Assembly (NCBI GenBank): GCA_025716815.1
Contig: JAIXMN010000028.1
Coordinates: 248,001-312,000, forward strand
Direction: 5' to 3'
From: Dichotomocladium elegans
Taxonomy: Eukaryota; Mucoromycota; Mucoromycetes; Mucorales; Lichtheimiaceae
Length of the DNA stretch: 64,000 nucleotides
How positions within the stretch are numbered: position 1 is the stretch's first letter; every line of letters begins with the position of its first letter. Both the position numbers and the translations under genes were made by a program. The notes under the pieces were generated by a model. That model was not told where the DNA came from. It saw only the letters and a list, made by a program, of their open reading frames with translations, and made no database searches. Below are positions 34,270-46,492 of this stretch, in pieces.

Positions 34270-35531
34270 TTACACGATTATACCACGAATGTTCTGTACA
34301 GAAAGATTTTCAGACGTGCCCCAAGTGTCAACCCATTGATTGATTGTCATCGGAAGCTCAGCCTGACACGTTCTTAATGCAAGATAGAGGCAGCCCAGGG
34401 CAATCTCGGTCGGATTGCGAGTTAAGATGATTTTCGGCGAAGAGATACTGTTTTCATGAATAGTATGCACACCACCACCAAGTCTGCAATCTACATACCT
34501 GTCCCAGCAAAACGCCCATGCCAGCCGTGCGATCGTGCTCAACTCGGGACTCATCTCTAGTATTCGCCACTTTAACAAAGAGAGATCGACTTCCCTGTTT
34601 TCTTTCGTTCGCTTTTATGCGTGTATATACCTCACCTTGTTCCATATGCCGCCAAACATCGCGTTGAAAGTCGGGCGATCCTGACCGGACCAAATGTGTA
34701 TACGGTGCTTGTTGCTGATGATGCTCATTAGGATCATCTTTTGCATAGTTTACAAACCATGACACAGCTGCCATTGCTCTGAGCACGTGGAGGCAGAATG
34801 TAAAAGGTAGGGCCACCTCAAGATTATAGCCTAGAGCTCGCACGAGGAGTAATTCCCCAGTCACCAAAGAACCGCGCATTTGGAAGTATGTCTTAACAAA
34901 TGAGTTGGTACCCTTATTCTGCATGGGAACGACATCAACATTACCTCATCGATCTGTAGTGGTTCTTGCTTGGGATGATAATACCTTTATAACATAATAG
35001 CTTTCAATATTTTTATGCATATGCGCAAGGAAAGGGCTTGTATATGCCAGCCCGGGAGGAGAGTGGTTTTTCTTACCGATATCCAACATTGACAATATCG
35101 CGCACCTTACGAGACACATCGGTTGCTTTACAGGCCAATAAAAGACACGTCATTGCTAGTAACTTCATATGTTATCAGTTCTTTTTTCTTCTTCTTCCGA
35201 CCATCAACATGCCCAGAAGAGCACACACCTCTTCACATGTATTGAGTGGTAGCATTTCGTCAACAATGTGATTGTTTCGCATCGATGCTTTCCCTTTGTT
35301 CATGAGCATGAATCGATTAAACTGGTGATAATAAATAATGGCTGTGGCGGTAGTTCGAACAGGTCTGGTGTGCGTGTGGGTGCGCGTATATGAGTACGGA
35401 GGTTTGGTGTTTTTCAGGATCGTGTTGATGATTTCAGCAATCCGATCTTACAGCTCAAGCATGGCACCGGCGGTCCGTATAAAATGTATGGTAGCTTGGT
35501 TGGGGAAAAGTGAAAATTGGATATTACTCAT
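34270..35531 (-). CDS. Cyclin-Q (FAM58/CCNQ)-like cyclin
   Basis: A transcription-type cyclin; in animals cyclin-Q activates CDK10. Exons on the minus strand read MSNIQFSLFPNQATIHFIRT, AGAMLELPVRTTATAIIYYH, LLAMTCLLLACKATDVSRKV, RDIVNVGYRYYHPKQEPLQI, MRGSLVTGELLLVRALGYNL and ALPFTFCLHVLRAM, then a second cyclin fold with LSTIARLAWAFCWD and PTEIALGCLYLALRT. The segments RDIxNVxxRYxxPxxEPLxxD and LRxSxVxxELLxLRxLxxxV are the best match to the cyclin-Q family; cyclins K, L, T and H are next in line. The first intron (donor CT|gtaaga) and the ones that follow keep phase. The C-terminus ends at 34270 shortly after the second box, somewhat short. It is convergent with the deacetylase gene, 254 bases apart. 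Confidence 0.75.
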
Positions 35532-37604
35532 TAGGCGATCGATGGGAAATTAAAAAAAAAAGAGAGAGAGAAATAGAACCTTCTTGGAGCCTGCAAAAGC
35601 TGTTCTCAATCAATGAAATCCCGCCCTGCTTTGTGCGAAGTGCAAAACTTACATAATGAGACAGCTAGACTAAATCAACAAAATTATTGATTACTGGGTA
35701 TGTGGACAGGATGTCTGCGTTGTCTTTTCTAGCGATCCCTGCTTTCCATTTTCTTCTATCAAGATCCTTTTCAGGCGACAATGCCACCTAACATTGTGCT
35801 AAATAAGCACGTACTCCTAGATGGTTCGCTGCTGTTGAAGTATTTGGCACCTTGTTTGGTCAATATATATTGGATAGCTGTGCTTGAGCCCCATCTGGAT
35901 CTCTGGATTTCTCAGCATAGTAACAAGCTCAAGGTTACGCTTACACTATAACCGATTCAAACTCTCTGGTGTTCGAACGAGTTTTCTTATTGAGATATAG
36001 GCCATAAGATCAGGGCAGCCGCTGCCTGCCTATGTAGTAACAGACGCTGCATGGTGCAGAGTTCAAAACGTGTAGAGAGAGAAGACAATTTAACTTTCCA
36101 AAATGTTTCCACGCACGTGCCATCTGGTTTCTCAACCACGTAAAGATCTCTAGGTCGATGCAGCTTCTTGCTTTATTATTCTGCAATTACAGACGCCAAC
36201 TTAGCGCCTTACTCTTTGGAAATATTGTAGCAAGTACCTTGAACATCCAGATTCTCCAAAGTTTACGAGTCTGACATGCTATGTTAAACCGAAGCCCTTT
36301 TTTCATATTGCGGTCGTCTTGTACGAGTTGCCCACGATCGATCTCTGGACTGGAATGACTTGCTTGTTCAACGCGAAGTCGATGCATGAACATGTTGTCC
36401 AAGGCATCATAGCAGATATACTGCTATAAACAATAGACGGATTGAATATGATAAAAAAAAAATACTTTAAAAAAGTGAGACTCTTTACTAGAAGTATTAT
36501 GCAAGCTGAAAAAGTATAAAATACTACCACTATTTCTTGGGATTCATTCAATCTTATGAGTGTCCAGCCACATCACAACCGCATATGGCCAAAGAATTAT
36601 AGCCCTCAGAAACAATAACATATGAAATAGACAAATACGAGCAATGGAATCACGTAGCGTCTTTCCCTTGGGCCTCTACCTATAAACCGACAGGTTTCAT
36701 CCATGTGATATCCATATTGCCGTTGATGCATGATGTCGATTGACATAGCGTTAAAAGGCCCGAGTGTGCATGTCAATCCAATTGTTCTGACCTGATCACT
36801 TCATCAATGCCCCATAATTGATCACAGAATAAATGATCCACGACATTGCGATATAACCAGATCTATTTTCACCGTCTTTCTCCCTCGAATATTTTCCTAC
36901 TGGGTATCTATGAGGGTGACTTGGAACTGAAAAAAGGAAAATACGTGAATATTTCCATATCTCACCTCTGCACAAGAGCAGCCTATTCTCGATGGCACTG
37001 ATGCATCAGAACTTATGTGTTTAAGCAGAGTATTTTGCTGACCCCGGTTGTGGGGAGGCTCTAGGCGATGAATCATACATATTCTTCGAACAAAAGGCAC
37101 CCACAGGTTCCATTACGGTCTGAACATCTAAAACATCACAAGTGATGCCGTCAACAGGCTACGAGTCACGCCTTGCACGCCAGAGAGTTAAGTTACATGA
37201 GACTTATCAAGCCAGTTTCAGCATTATTTTTCACCGCTTTCGGATTTGCTATGGTGCTTTTGACTCTAGGAAAGGGCTGTCAGGGCTTTCATGGTATGAA
37301 ACTCTTGTTTTCTATAGGGAGGCAGAATTATGTAAACAAAGAGATCTGAAGCTTTACGCAGCAATACTATTGCTATTCATGTCCCTTTCCTGATAAGGAA
37401 ATGTCCAAATTGTGAAATCAAAGGTTGATAGCAATGTGAAGAGACAGAATCTAAGAGACTCAATAAAGAATTGATTGTTTATTAAGAGGTAGCAGGACGG
37501 CTCATACTTACTTTATTTTCAAAATAAATGTTGTAAACAAGATAAAAAATGTCGCATAGAATTGTATAAATTTGTCGTATCAGTCCTTATCCTGGATGAT
37601 GAGA
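35532..37604. other. Gene-poor interval
   Basis: A/T-rich sequence upstream of the cyclin gene. There is a poly-A and (GA)n stretch at about 35550-35570, within some 40 bases of the cyclin start, and nothing recognisable as coding further on. From about 37511 to 37585 it holds a repeat shared with other parts of the window (see the 37511 entry). Confidence 0.4.
37511..37585 (+). repeat. Dispersed repeat next to the transposase relic
   Basis: A 75-base A/T-rich stretch containing TTTATTTTCAAAATAAATG, GTCGCATAGAATTGTATAAA and TTGTCGTATCA. A near copy lies inverted at about 50309-50362, and a shorter, weaker match at about 30186-30217. It adjoins the C-terminal end of the Tc1/mariner transposase frame, so it is likely part of that element's terminal or subterminal repeat (inference). 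Confidence 0.5.
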
Positions 37605-38399
37605 TTAGGTTATCGATGTCCATTCGAAAGCTCTCAATCCTGCAGAGAATTGCGTACTTCGATTTCGTGGTACACTTGCAACGGACGGCGTAAGAGTCTC
37701 CATTATCAAGAAGAGAAGGGACAGGTACACCCCCCCCAAGAACCGGTGCAGCTCCGAGGGTGGAGGAGCAGTCGGATCACAGTTGTTCCCATTACAGCAG
37801 TTAACTAAGCACATATGAGAGTGAGAAACGAAACCTTCGAAATCGCTCAGCTTCAAGCTATTGGATGCCTCGCTGATCTGTGTTATCAACGTCTCGCTTT
37901 CCAAGAACCTATTGCATTTAACTTCGCTCTTGACCACTGACCAAAATTGCTCAATAGGATTGAGTTCAGGTGAGTTTGGTGGGAGATAAGCATATCGATA
38001 TCCTCGAGACTCGATGTATTTAGAGATATCCTGAGCCTTATGGGTAGGTACATTATCCATTACCAAATAATGGCCCTTCATAGGTTCATACTTACCCATC
38101 TCATGCATTGTTGCCTTACGAAAGCTGAGATAATGTCCAGTTATAGTTCCTCTGTTCGCGACTTCAGATTGCCCTGTCCTCTTTCTTTTCTGGGTTGGTG
38201 GCTGCGGGAGTCTCAAGCTACATTTAATGATGCCTGATGCTGAGATCGCTCCCAAGATTGTGGTTGTCTTTGTTCTTGTCTTTGCTACTGTAACCACTGC
38301 AGGAGTCCCTTTCTTGGACCATGCCATGCTGCGTTTCATATTAATATGGAATCCGTACTCATCAAGAAAAACGCAGTTTTTCTACGCAAGTTTCTTTGA
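37605..38399 (-). mobile_element. Tc1/mariner (IS630-type, DD34E) transposase relic
   Basis: A minus-strand frame encodes the catalytic DDE domain of a cut-and-paste transposase: FLDEYGFHINMKRSMAWSKK (first Asp), GHYLVMDNVPTHKAQ (second Asp) and YLPPNSPELNPIEQFW (Glu), with 34 residues between the second Asp and the Glu. Translation of the catalytic part from about 38380 is uninterrupted to the stop at 37605, but a stop precedes the first catalytic Asp block, and no N-terminal helix-turn-helix domain was found. The copy is therefore truncated or broken. It sits about 200 bases beyond the 3' end of the GDE1-type gene. A short dispersed repeat adjoins its C-terminal end. Confidence 0.8.
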
Positions 38400-38584
38400 T
38401 GGAAACAGTGGGCCTGTTGAACATTTTAAGGAGTCAGCACGGAGTGCTGAACCACGTCCAGTCGTCGATTATTTGTTTCAACAAAAGCAAACAAATAACT
38501 GAACTAGCCGATGGCAGCCCAAAAGCGCAACATAGAGCAGAAGCGTTTAATACACCTATCATACCGTCACCTCCCCCAACGATT

Positions 38585-41500
38585 TCATACAAGCATGGCG
38601 TTGTCGCCTCGAAGTCCATTTCGGACAGCCACTACAGAGTCCTAACAAGAGATAAAAGGTGTTAATAGTGCTAACCCACAGAGACAAGAGAATTATGCTA
38701 TGTATTATTACCACAATGACAGCATCAACCCCGTACTTCCTTTGAGCCACTGCGTTTTCCACGACATTGTTCAGTACCCCATAGGTGAAAAGCAGCAGTC
38801 CCGACTCCTTGATAATCCGTGTCATCCTTGGTGCTTCTAAGATCGGCTCGCTAGCGCTGACAATCCCAAGGAGGTCTGCCTGCTTCGCAAAACGGACTGC
38901 TTCCCGGAGCGATTGACATCGGACATCGGCAACTGGCAAGGTGCCAGCGTCTGTCAGGAAAAATACCGGATAATTGGGTTGCTTAAGATTCAATGCAAGG
39001 CAAATTTCCGGGTGGAAAGAAGAAAAGATAATCTTGCGGTCTTGCTCTGCATTGTCGTATACACACGAAAGAATTGTATCAACGAAGCTATTGATTTCTT
39101 GGAATTGATGGAGTTCATCTCCTTCGGCCTCATCCACCATGGGGTATTTGACCTCAATATTACAGCCTACACTTGTGGGAATTTTCTACAAGTTCTTAGC
39201 ACAATTAGCCGCCTTCCTTTTTTTTTAATTGATCCAAATCTGTCCTCATTATCTACGCACCTTGAGAGCCTCAGCAAGAGTTGTAAACGGTGCCTGAATA
39301 GACTCAGGCCCGTTTCCTTTCATTTTGCCGAGTTTATTGGTCCGTGTAAGTTCTAAACGTCTGGATGCCATAGCTCGTCCATACATTTGGGCTCCTTCGA
39401 TACTTCCAAGGGAGTTAGAGCGATTCAACCGCTTTCCTTTTGTGCTTGTTCTATTGGCGTAATCACTCGCAAGCGGATATACAGCTTCTATGTTCGTCGT
39501 ATTTACGGTTGGCCACAGGTCTCCATGAGGTCCAGCGCTGATACCGGTATGATATTCTTTGATATGGCCAGATGGCTGAAGGTTTAGGAACTGCTCCAAG
39601 GTAATTGCATTTAACGGGATATCAAATCCTGTCTCAGTCACCGTCCAGTCATGGTATATGACGGGTACCATATCCTTTGTAAGCTGGACATCTATCTGCT
39701 ACTTTAGATTCGTCAAATCATTTACAGCATGGCCACTTACCGAATTCTACGTATTCTGCCCCCAGCGATGCGGCCGTAACGAAAGAAAGCACTGTATTTT
39801 CTCCTAGCTGTAGATTAGCACCTCTCCGATTCATTCCAGATCCACGATGCCCGATAATCTGTTACACAGTCAGTAGTCTGAATATGGCCGTTTCGTCACC
39901 ATTGATTTACCTTGGTATCAAGGGACTTGTAATAAGTATAGCGATCGCCTACCGTCATTTTCGGATGGGAAAATGGAGTAACGACAAAGTATTCGATGCC
40001 GATAGTTCCGATATATTCAAGCGTTTTTGCTCTAATTAGAGGCACTATTTGCTGCCCTCGTAACGATGCATTACCCAGAGCCTGGCCTCTGAATCCTCCA
40101 GACTTAGTAAAGATATAGTCCGCAACCAGAATCGCCGTACCACGAGCTATGAGATTGTCAGAATTTGGCGCTCCAAACGTGTCCACTAAATCAAAACGTA
40201 GGACGACATCTTCTGGTTTGGAGCAAAAGAGGACCATCGGGTCTGGTTGCAGAAGGTGCTGCTGATTATTCGGTGGCAAGTCGAGAATCGGAAGCTCTCC
40301 GGTGGCCCCAGTTGCAGAGACTGCAATGGACATGTTTCGTTCCTCAAGCAGCCCTTCTTTGAGGCTGACGAATTTCCTGGATAGCGTATTGCGAACATCA
40401 TATGAACCAAGCTTGACAATGATCATAGTATGTTCAGTAAGGTATTTATGCCCATAAAGCCGGCTAGCCCTCGAGAGCTGCTTGACTGTCGGCCCAGCAC
40501 TATCTATCCCAATAGCGACTGGGCTAGTTTGGCCATTTGGTTTCTCCATAGTGATATCGTCTGGCTTAGTTAGTCTTCCAATATCTAAATAGCCACGAAA
40601 TACTGCATGTTCGTAGGCGATCCAGCCGTTCTTATCTACGTATGTCTTGTCAGCGCCTTTTTCCAACAGTATCTCTGTAATAGAATGACAGCCTTCCATA
40701 GCTATATTTTGGTGATAAGTACTTAATTATACCTAAAAGCTCAAAGGAACGGACCTGAGATTATCAATGGAGACCAGCCATTGATGTGCTCTTTCAGGTT
40801 CACATCCGCGTGTCCATCTTTAATCAATGCTCGCGCACCCTCGGTAAATCGGTTGCGAATTGCAATCATCAGCGCGGTCTCGCCATCTTCATCGGCCAGA
40901 TCTACGGATGCATTCTTTTCTATGAGTAATTTCAGAAGTTCCAAATTCGAGAGAGTGCAAGCAATAGCAACAGCGGATGGATGATGCGAATGACGGGCAA
41001 AATCTGGTATGGATTCCTTTCCGGTGGGCTCTTCAAATCCGTCTGTGTTTCTCTGTGAAGCAGCTGCAAATTAATTTAGTAATCTCCTGAATCTAACCTT
41101 GTGGAAGCGTCTCACCAGCGACAACGCCATCGATATTATCTATTTTTCCAGTCTCGATCAGGACTCTCAATGTATGGTGATTACCATGGGTAATGGCCAA
41201 AAAAAGAGGTGTACGTCCTTCGCGATCTTGCCATGAGTGGTCGGTAAACCCAGTTTTTCCGTAGTATCCGTGGTGAATTGCGTGCTCCAGTAGGATTTTT
41301 GCCATCTCCGGCTTGTCAAACTCAGATGCATAATGTAAAGGCCTACGACCAGCGAAATCAACTTGGCTAGGAAGATTGGATGAAATATTCAAAAGGGACT
41401 TGAGTATTCTGGCTTGGTTTTCCTTATACTTGTTATCGGAAGGGAACATGCAAAGTTTGTGCAGCAAATTACGTTCATTGATGTCAAGGTGTCCGTCTGG

Positions 41501-42631
41501 AGTGACTCCGGCATCTAGCAACCAATTAACGCAATGGATAGATCCTCTCTGAGAAGCCAACTCTAATAACGCATAGAGTGACTAACGATTGAGGCGGTTA
41601 CCATACTTGAGGATTTAGACTTAAATGCGACAACCCGAGCTCCTCTGGATCAAATACCTGATCAACATGCGGCTTGAAGTTGACAGCAGTTAACTTAGGA
41701 TTCACAAGCAACTCAAGCTTCCCGGGATCATCTGCATCAATGGCTTCGAGAAATCGCCCATTGTCTTCCTGGCTTATAGAGTGTCCATGTATCGATCGAG
41801 TGGAAATCGAGAGAAGGTTCACAGGCCCAGAACCGGTATGACGAGGGCTCCCAAACGGTGAGATCTTAACCCCTACTGGAGAAACAGACGTGGATAAAGA
41901 TTCCATCCATCGTGTGAGCCTGTCCATCTCAGTCCGTAAGTCTTCACAACATGCAAACGGCAAGACCGCCACCTAGTACGCATTCTTTAATTAATAATGT
42001 GCGTATTGGCAACATGAACAGCAATCGTATCTTTCAAATCAAAAATACTACCTTTGTCTGCCAATATACATGTTGGGTATTAAGTCCGAGCTTCTTGTCG
42101 AGCCTAAATTAAGTATGAATATCCAAGTGCTTGACTGTTCTCATGTCTTACTTCTTGAGTATTTTTCTGAAACCCTTTGCATTCAGCTCTGCGAACCACA
42201 TGATCTTGCCCATCTGAGCTCGAGTCTCCTGGAGTGCGCTGAAAAGTTGTCCTTCGATATCCGTATAAGATCCAGGGTCGGCTCTCGATACGGCAGTTGC
42301 TGCAGGAACAACCCCTTCAGTTGTACACTGGTTATATTTTTCGGATAATATCCACAAGCGCCTGTCAATGTGCGACTGTTTATATGTGTAGAAGGTGTTA
42401 ACCTTTTCCAACTCGCGATCCAGTTGAAAAAAGATGGCTGAAGGGCACTGTTAGTGCCTACCATTGGCCATGGGATGCAGTTAGATGTTTACCAGTGATT
42501 GCTTCCTCCGAGGGAGGTAGTTGACCGACAGCGGCGACTTCGTTGATGGTCTTTTTCAAAATCTTGTAGGCGATGTAATTTTTCGACCACTCTGTAATCT
42601 GATTCCTTAAGAGCGTTTTACCAAACTTCAT
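38585..42631 (-). CDS. GDE1: SPX-ankyrin-GDPD glycerophosphocholine phosphodiesterase (Gde1 type)
   Basis: Hydrolyses glycerophosphocholine to choline and glycerol-3-phosphate and senses phosphate state through its SPX domain. On the minus strand the exons give, in order, an SPX domain starting MKFGKTLLRNQITEWSKNYI and closing AKGFRKILKKLDKKLG (residues 1 to about 190). Next is an ankyrin array (DFAGRRPLHYASEF, DREGRTPLFLAITHGNHH, DEDGETALMIAIRNR, WSPLII, and a last repeat with ITEILLEKGADKTYVDKNGW). A linker domain and a GDPD barrel follow, with HRGSGMNRR, GENTVLSF, AEYVEFDVQLTKDMVPVIYH and D, NVGCNIEVKYP, and a terminal GVDAVIVDSV. The HRG, EFD and HD catalytic residues are intact, which favours Gde1 over the related regulator Pho81, whose GDPD is degenerate. 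Start: ATG of MKFGK at 42631, although an upstream in-frame ATG exists. Length about 1,100 residues. Confidence 0.9.
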
Positions 42632-43186
42632 TACGGGGACAAAGAGGGGTGAAACAGGCAACTATCCCAGTTGCCGCACCCATATTTATTCATGCTCGTC
42701 GGACTTGCATGTCCTCAAGTAACCCGTGTGTCAAATGAGTGTAGGTTTGGTCAGATGATTATCAGGGCACAACAATACTGCAACCCATTGTGAAAAATCA
42801 ATGAAAACAATTTTGAGGCCTTTTTCTTCGTATCTGGAAGTATGGATGGACACCACACGCTCCGTTTTGTGGTGAATAATTGAGCTGCACCTCCAACAGA
42901 GTCGGGATGTCCTTAAATCACGTGAGTGCGACATCAACAGATGAAGCGACGATTTCTTCCATGTCGTTCTACCAGAATTTGACAATTATTCTCATGGCCA
43001 TTTATTTAATACGACTGATAATGATAAACTATGGTCAGTGATATTGTAATAGCTTATTCCTCCTTCTATCGATGTCTGTCGTGTCGAGGATTTATCCAAG
43101 TGGCATTAATTCACAATCCCACCTGTAAACTCCGCTTTTACAAGGTGCTTTTGTTCTTCGACTTCATCAGACGTAATCATACCAGC
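42632..43186. promoter_or_regulatory. Divergent intergenic region between GDE1 and SEC5
   Basis: About 555 bases between two divergent start codons. Phosphate-regulated genes in fungi often carry CACGTG-type sites for a Pho4-like factor; the nearest thing seen is an AATCACGTGAGTG stretch at about 42915-42927, some 285 bases upstream of the GDE1 start. Functional use is inferred only. Small open frames here have no family resemblance. Confidence 0.35.
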
Positions 43187-46100
43187 ATGATTAACCGATC
43201 CGAATTGCCTGAATATGCTGAAGATGCAGCTATTCTCAGATTCTATCAGCTTGAGTCCCTTGAACCAGAAATTTGGGTTGACCAGCCTGTCAGTTCACTC
43301 GATGAACCCGTCGCGGAATCCACCCTCCGTCATTTGTCTCAGCGATACGATGGGCAACAACAAGACCTGTCCGGAAATGGCAACGATCTTCTAGTTGCAG
43401 ATGATGCTGATCCACTCGGCATTCGATCTTCTGTGTTTGACGAGTACATCTAAAGACAAAGTTCGAGTAAAACCGCCAGAGTACTCAATCGAAACTCTAA
43501 TATAGTGAAGCGCGCCATAGCTTGACGAACGTTATGCAACTCAAAGAAAGTGAGTAAGGCGTGGTATCAAATGTGTTGGTGTCTTCCATCGTCCCTTATG
43601 CTGCTTCTCGTTGCTCTTTGAAGAATCCACTCTCATTATCACGAGCAAGTCGTTCCAGCCACGCCATTTTTTACAGCATGTTCATCGAGAAACGTCCTAC
43701 AACGACCTGGTATCTGGCGAGGAGAGACTCCGTATGAGCGTTGACCAGCGTGCTGAGGCTCTGAAACATCTTGTACATTCCAACTTTGACCGATTTGTTA
43801 GCGCCAAAGCGACCGTTGATCATGTATATAACGAGATGAAGTCCAAGCAGCTAAACCCGGCCGAAGATTATGGTACTCGCTCCCTTGACCACGCGTTGAA
43901 CGGTAAGGATATATGAATATATTAGTGGTATTTGGAAATCTTGAGGTACTTAGTGTATTGCGCAGAGGCCAACGTGCGTGCGGATAAGATTTATGGCCCG
44001 ATTGTAGAGCGGCGGCAAAAAGTAGAGAAGGTCCGAAGCACCATCACTGTGCTGCAGCGATACAAGTTTTTTTTTAACCTTCCCAGCAGCCTGCTCGAGT
44101 GTATTAAGCAACACAAATACGAGACAGCCATCCGTGATTACCGTAAAGGAAAATACCTGTTTACCGACCTGAAAAAGGAAGATTGGGGAGCCAACAACTC
44201 TGGAGATGATAGCGGGATCTCAGAGTTGCACCGCAAAGTATTTGATAAGGTCTGGGAAGAGGTCAACCGGATTGTTGTCGAGCTTCGAGGTATTTTGCTT
44301 AAGATGCTAGAGGATCCTTGGAGAAGCATGGAAGATCAAGAGAAAACAATCAAGTAAGTGGATATCTTCCAACGAATCAATTACGTGGTTTATTAACAGG
44401 TGGCATAGTTTTCTTTTTGATCTCGATACGACAGAGGATCCAGCGTGGTTCTACCTCGATAGCCAGTATCGATGGATTACTGGGCTGTTGAAAGAAACAT
44501 ATGAGGGTGGCAAGAAGAAAATTGAGGCCCTTCGTAAAGTTAATGACTGCGACGAATCAGATATTCAGCGAAATCTGGCTCTCAAGAAAGCGATTGCGCA
44601 AATTCAGACAAAGAACTTCGATATTTCTGCGGGTAACTTAAAAAATATCTCACAAAGTGCCTTGTGTTTATCTCTAAAGTAGATCGTGAACCGGATGTGC
44701 GAGTTTGGCGTGTCATCTCGGATTTGGTGAAGTCACTCTCTACGCTTCTATTACGGTGCTTACCTGATTTCTGGAGATTATCCAGGGCATTCATTGAGGG
44801 GAAGTTCTCCCATAAGGTAAGTGAAACAACATCCTTTTCAAAGATGATGGCTAAGTCACCAATAGAGTAGCACGCCTAAGGCAAATGAAGGAGCTCGTAG
44901 ACGGAGACAAGGGGTTGATCTAGAAAAAGTGGAGAAATGCCAAAGCATGTCGAGGAATATTGTCGATTTGTACGCTACTCTGATCTCGGATCATTTCTCT
45001 TTGAACGATCATAGTCTACCAGTGCGCCGTAATCCGGATGGCAGTGAAGTAGCTCTGATGCCAGACTTCATTCCTGTCAACGCAAGTTCCATACACGTGT
45101 CAGAATACCTTACTCGTATTATCAGTGACTTGGCCCATTGCGTGAATGACATAAGTGCAATTCACCTTGCCGGCGAAGCATTCTCAGGATTGACAGACCT
45201 TATAGAAAAGGCAAAATGGAAATTCATTGAGGTTATCTGTAAATCCTGGGAACGAGGTACGTTCTGATTATGATTTTGGTTTAATATCGGTAAGCGATCT
45301 CACTGGGACGATAATAGATGCGAAGAACTTTTACATGCTCGAAGAATGGATCTTGGACTCTGAAGTTCCTCAAAGCACTGGGCTGCTCAAACGATACTAT
45401 GATTATCATAAATTCTGTGCGCGATCCGCGTATAGGGTAGCTACATTAGCTATCACTAATGATGAGCTCGACTTACAAAACCGGCCCGACGTTAAACCTG
45501 AGTATGTGGAGAAGATACGTGCATCTTTTCTCGAATCGACATACACATTCCTTGACGGACTTGTTCGCCTCGCATTTTCGGATTATATCCCGCTTAATGA
45601 GAAGGAAGAAATGCAATTGGCAAAGAAGCGCGATAAAATTGATGTTCATTCTATGGTACGCTCACAAAAAGCATTTCTGGTGTCACCACTGATGACCTTC
45701 TCCTTAGGACATGCGCATTTTACTTACTGTTGGCAATCTGGCACACATGCGAGCATGCGTGATTCCTAAACTCGTTGGGTTATTTCAGATGGCATATAAA
45801 TGCAATATGGATGAAGATTTGAAGGTTAGTGAGAGTCTTTCTCATTTAAGCAGAAAAGCTTTACTGACACGCAATGTTAGACACTTATCGACGTTGTCGA
45901 TCAACTCGACAAAATTCTTTTCAACGACTATATCAAGCGGAAGTCGGCACTTATCCGGGATATTATCAGACAAGGGATTTTGCTAAGCGGTGTAGATTGG
46001 TACAGCATCCCTAAGCCTACAGGTACGAAACAGGGTAGTTGGTAAAGCTTCAACACGAGCTCATGTCACTCTTCAGAGGTGCATTCATATGTTTATGAGG

Positions 46101-46492
46101 CGCTGATGACCTTGGTAATGGTGCATTCGCAAGTCAGTAATGTCACGAAGCATCTAGTACACCGTGCTATCGCCTCTTTGCTTGAGAATATGGCAAATGA
46201 TTGCTTGGAAAGCTTCCGTCAGGTTGAGCGATTTGGCATGGGTGGCATGCTTCAGGCGACATTGGAGATTGAGTTTATGCACCAAACATTGCAGCAATAC
46301 GTTACTCCATCTGCATCTGATACACTCCAGATGATATATCAGTCGATAGAGCAGTCATATGATGCACAGCAGCAGAGCTCTGGCGAACTCCAAGCAGAGC
46401 TTAACCATGTCAAGGATCTACTCGTATTTAGCCGCAAAAGTACCGTTGTCCAGTTCTTGTGCTTTAAGCAAAACAGAGAAAAACGAAGATAA
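43187..46492 (+). CDS. SEC5: Exocyst complex component Sec5 (EXOC2)
   Basis: Sec5 is a rod-like subunit of the exocyst, which tethers secretory vesicles to the plasma membrane at growth sites. The first exon starts MINRSELPEYAEDAAILRFY and carries DPLGIRSSVFD. A 62-base intron (43446-43507, with a ctaat branch-like motif) joins it in phase to ARHSLTNVMQLKE, and another to STLIITSKSFQPRHFLQHVH and HLVHSNFDRFVSAKATVDHV, the conserved Sec5 N-terminal block. Helical bundles follow (IYGPIVERRQKVEKVRST, YKFFFNLPSSLLECIKQHKY, FKDL-type helices, FLFDLDTTEDPAWFYLDSQY). The C-terminus has GMLQATLEIEFMHQTLQQYV and SRKSTVVQFLCFKQNREKRR, diagnostic of Sec5. Length is about 900 residues, as usual. Animal-type Ral-binding Ig/IPT domain is not present, as expected for fungi. 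Confidence 0.93.

Noticed and set aside
43187..43640. Frameshift near the start of SEC5
   Set aside because: The apparent break after VFDEYI disappears with a 62-base intron (43446-43507) that fits phase and has a branch-like motif.
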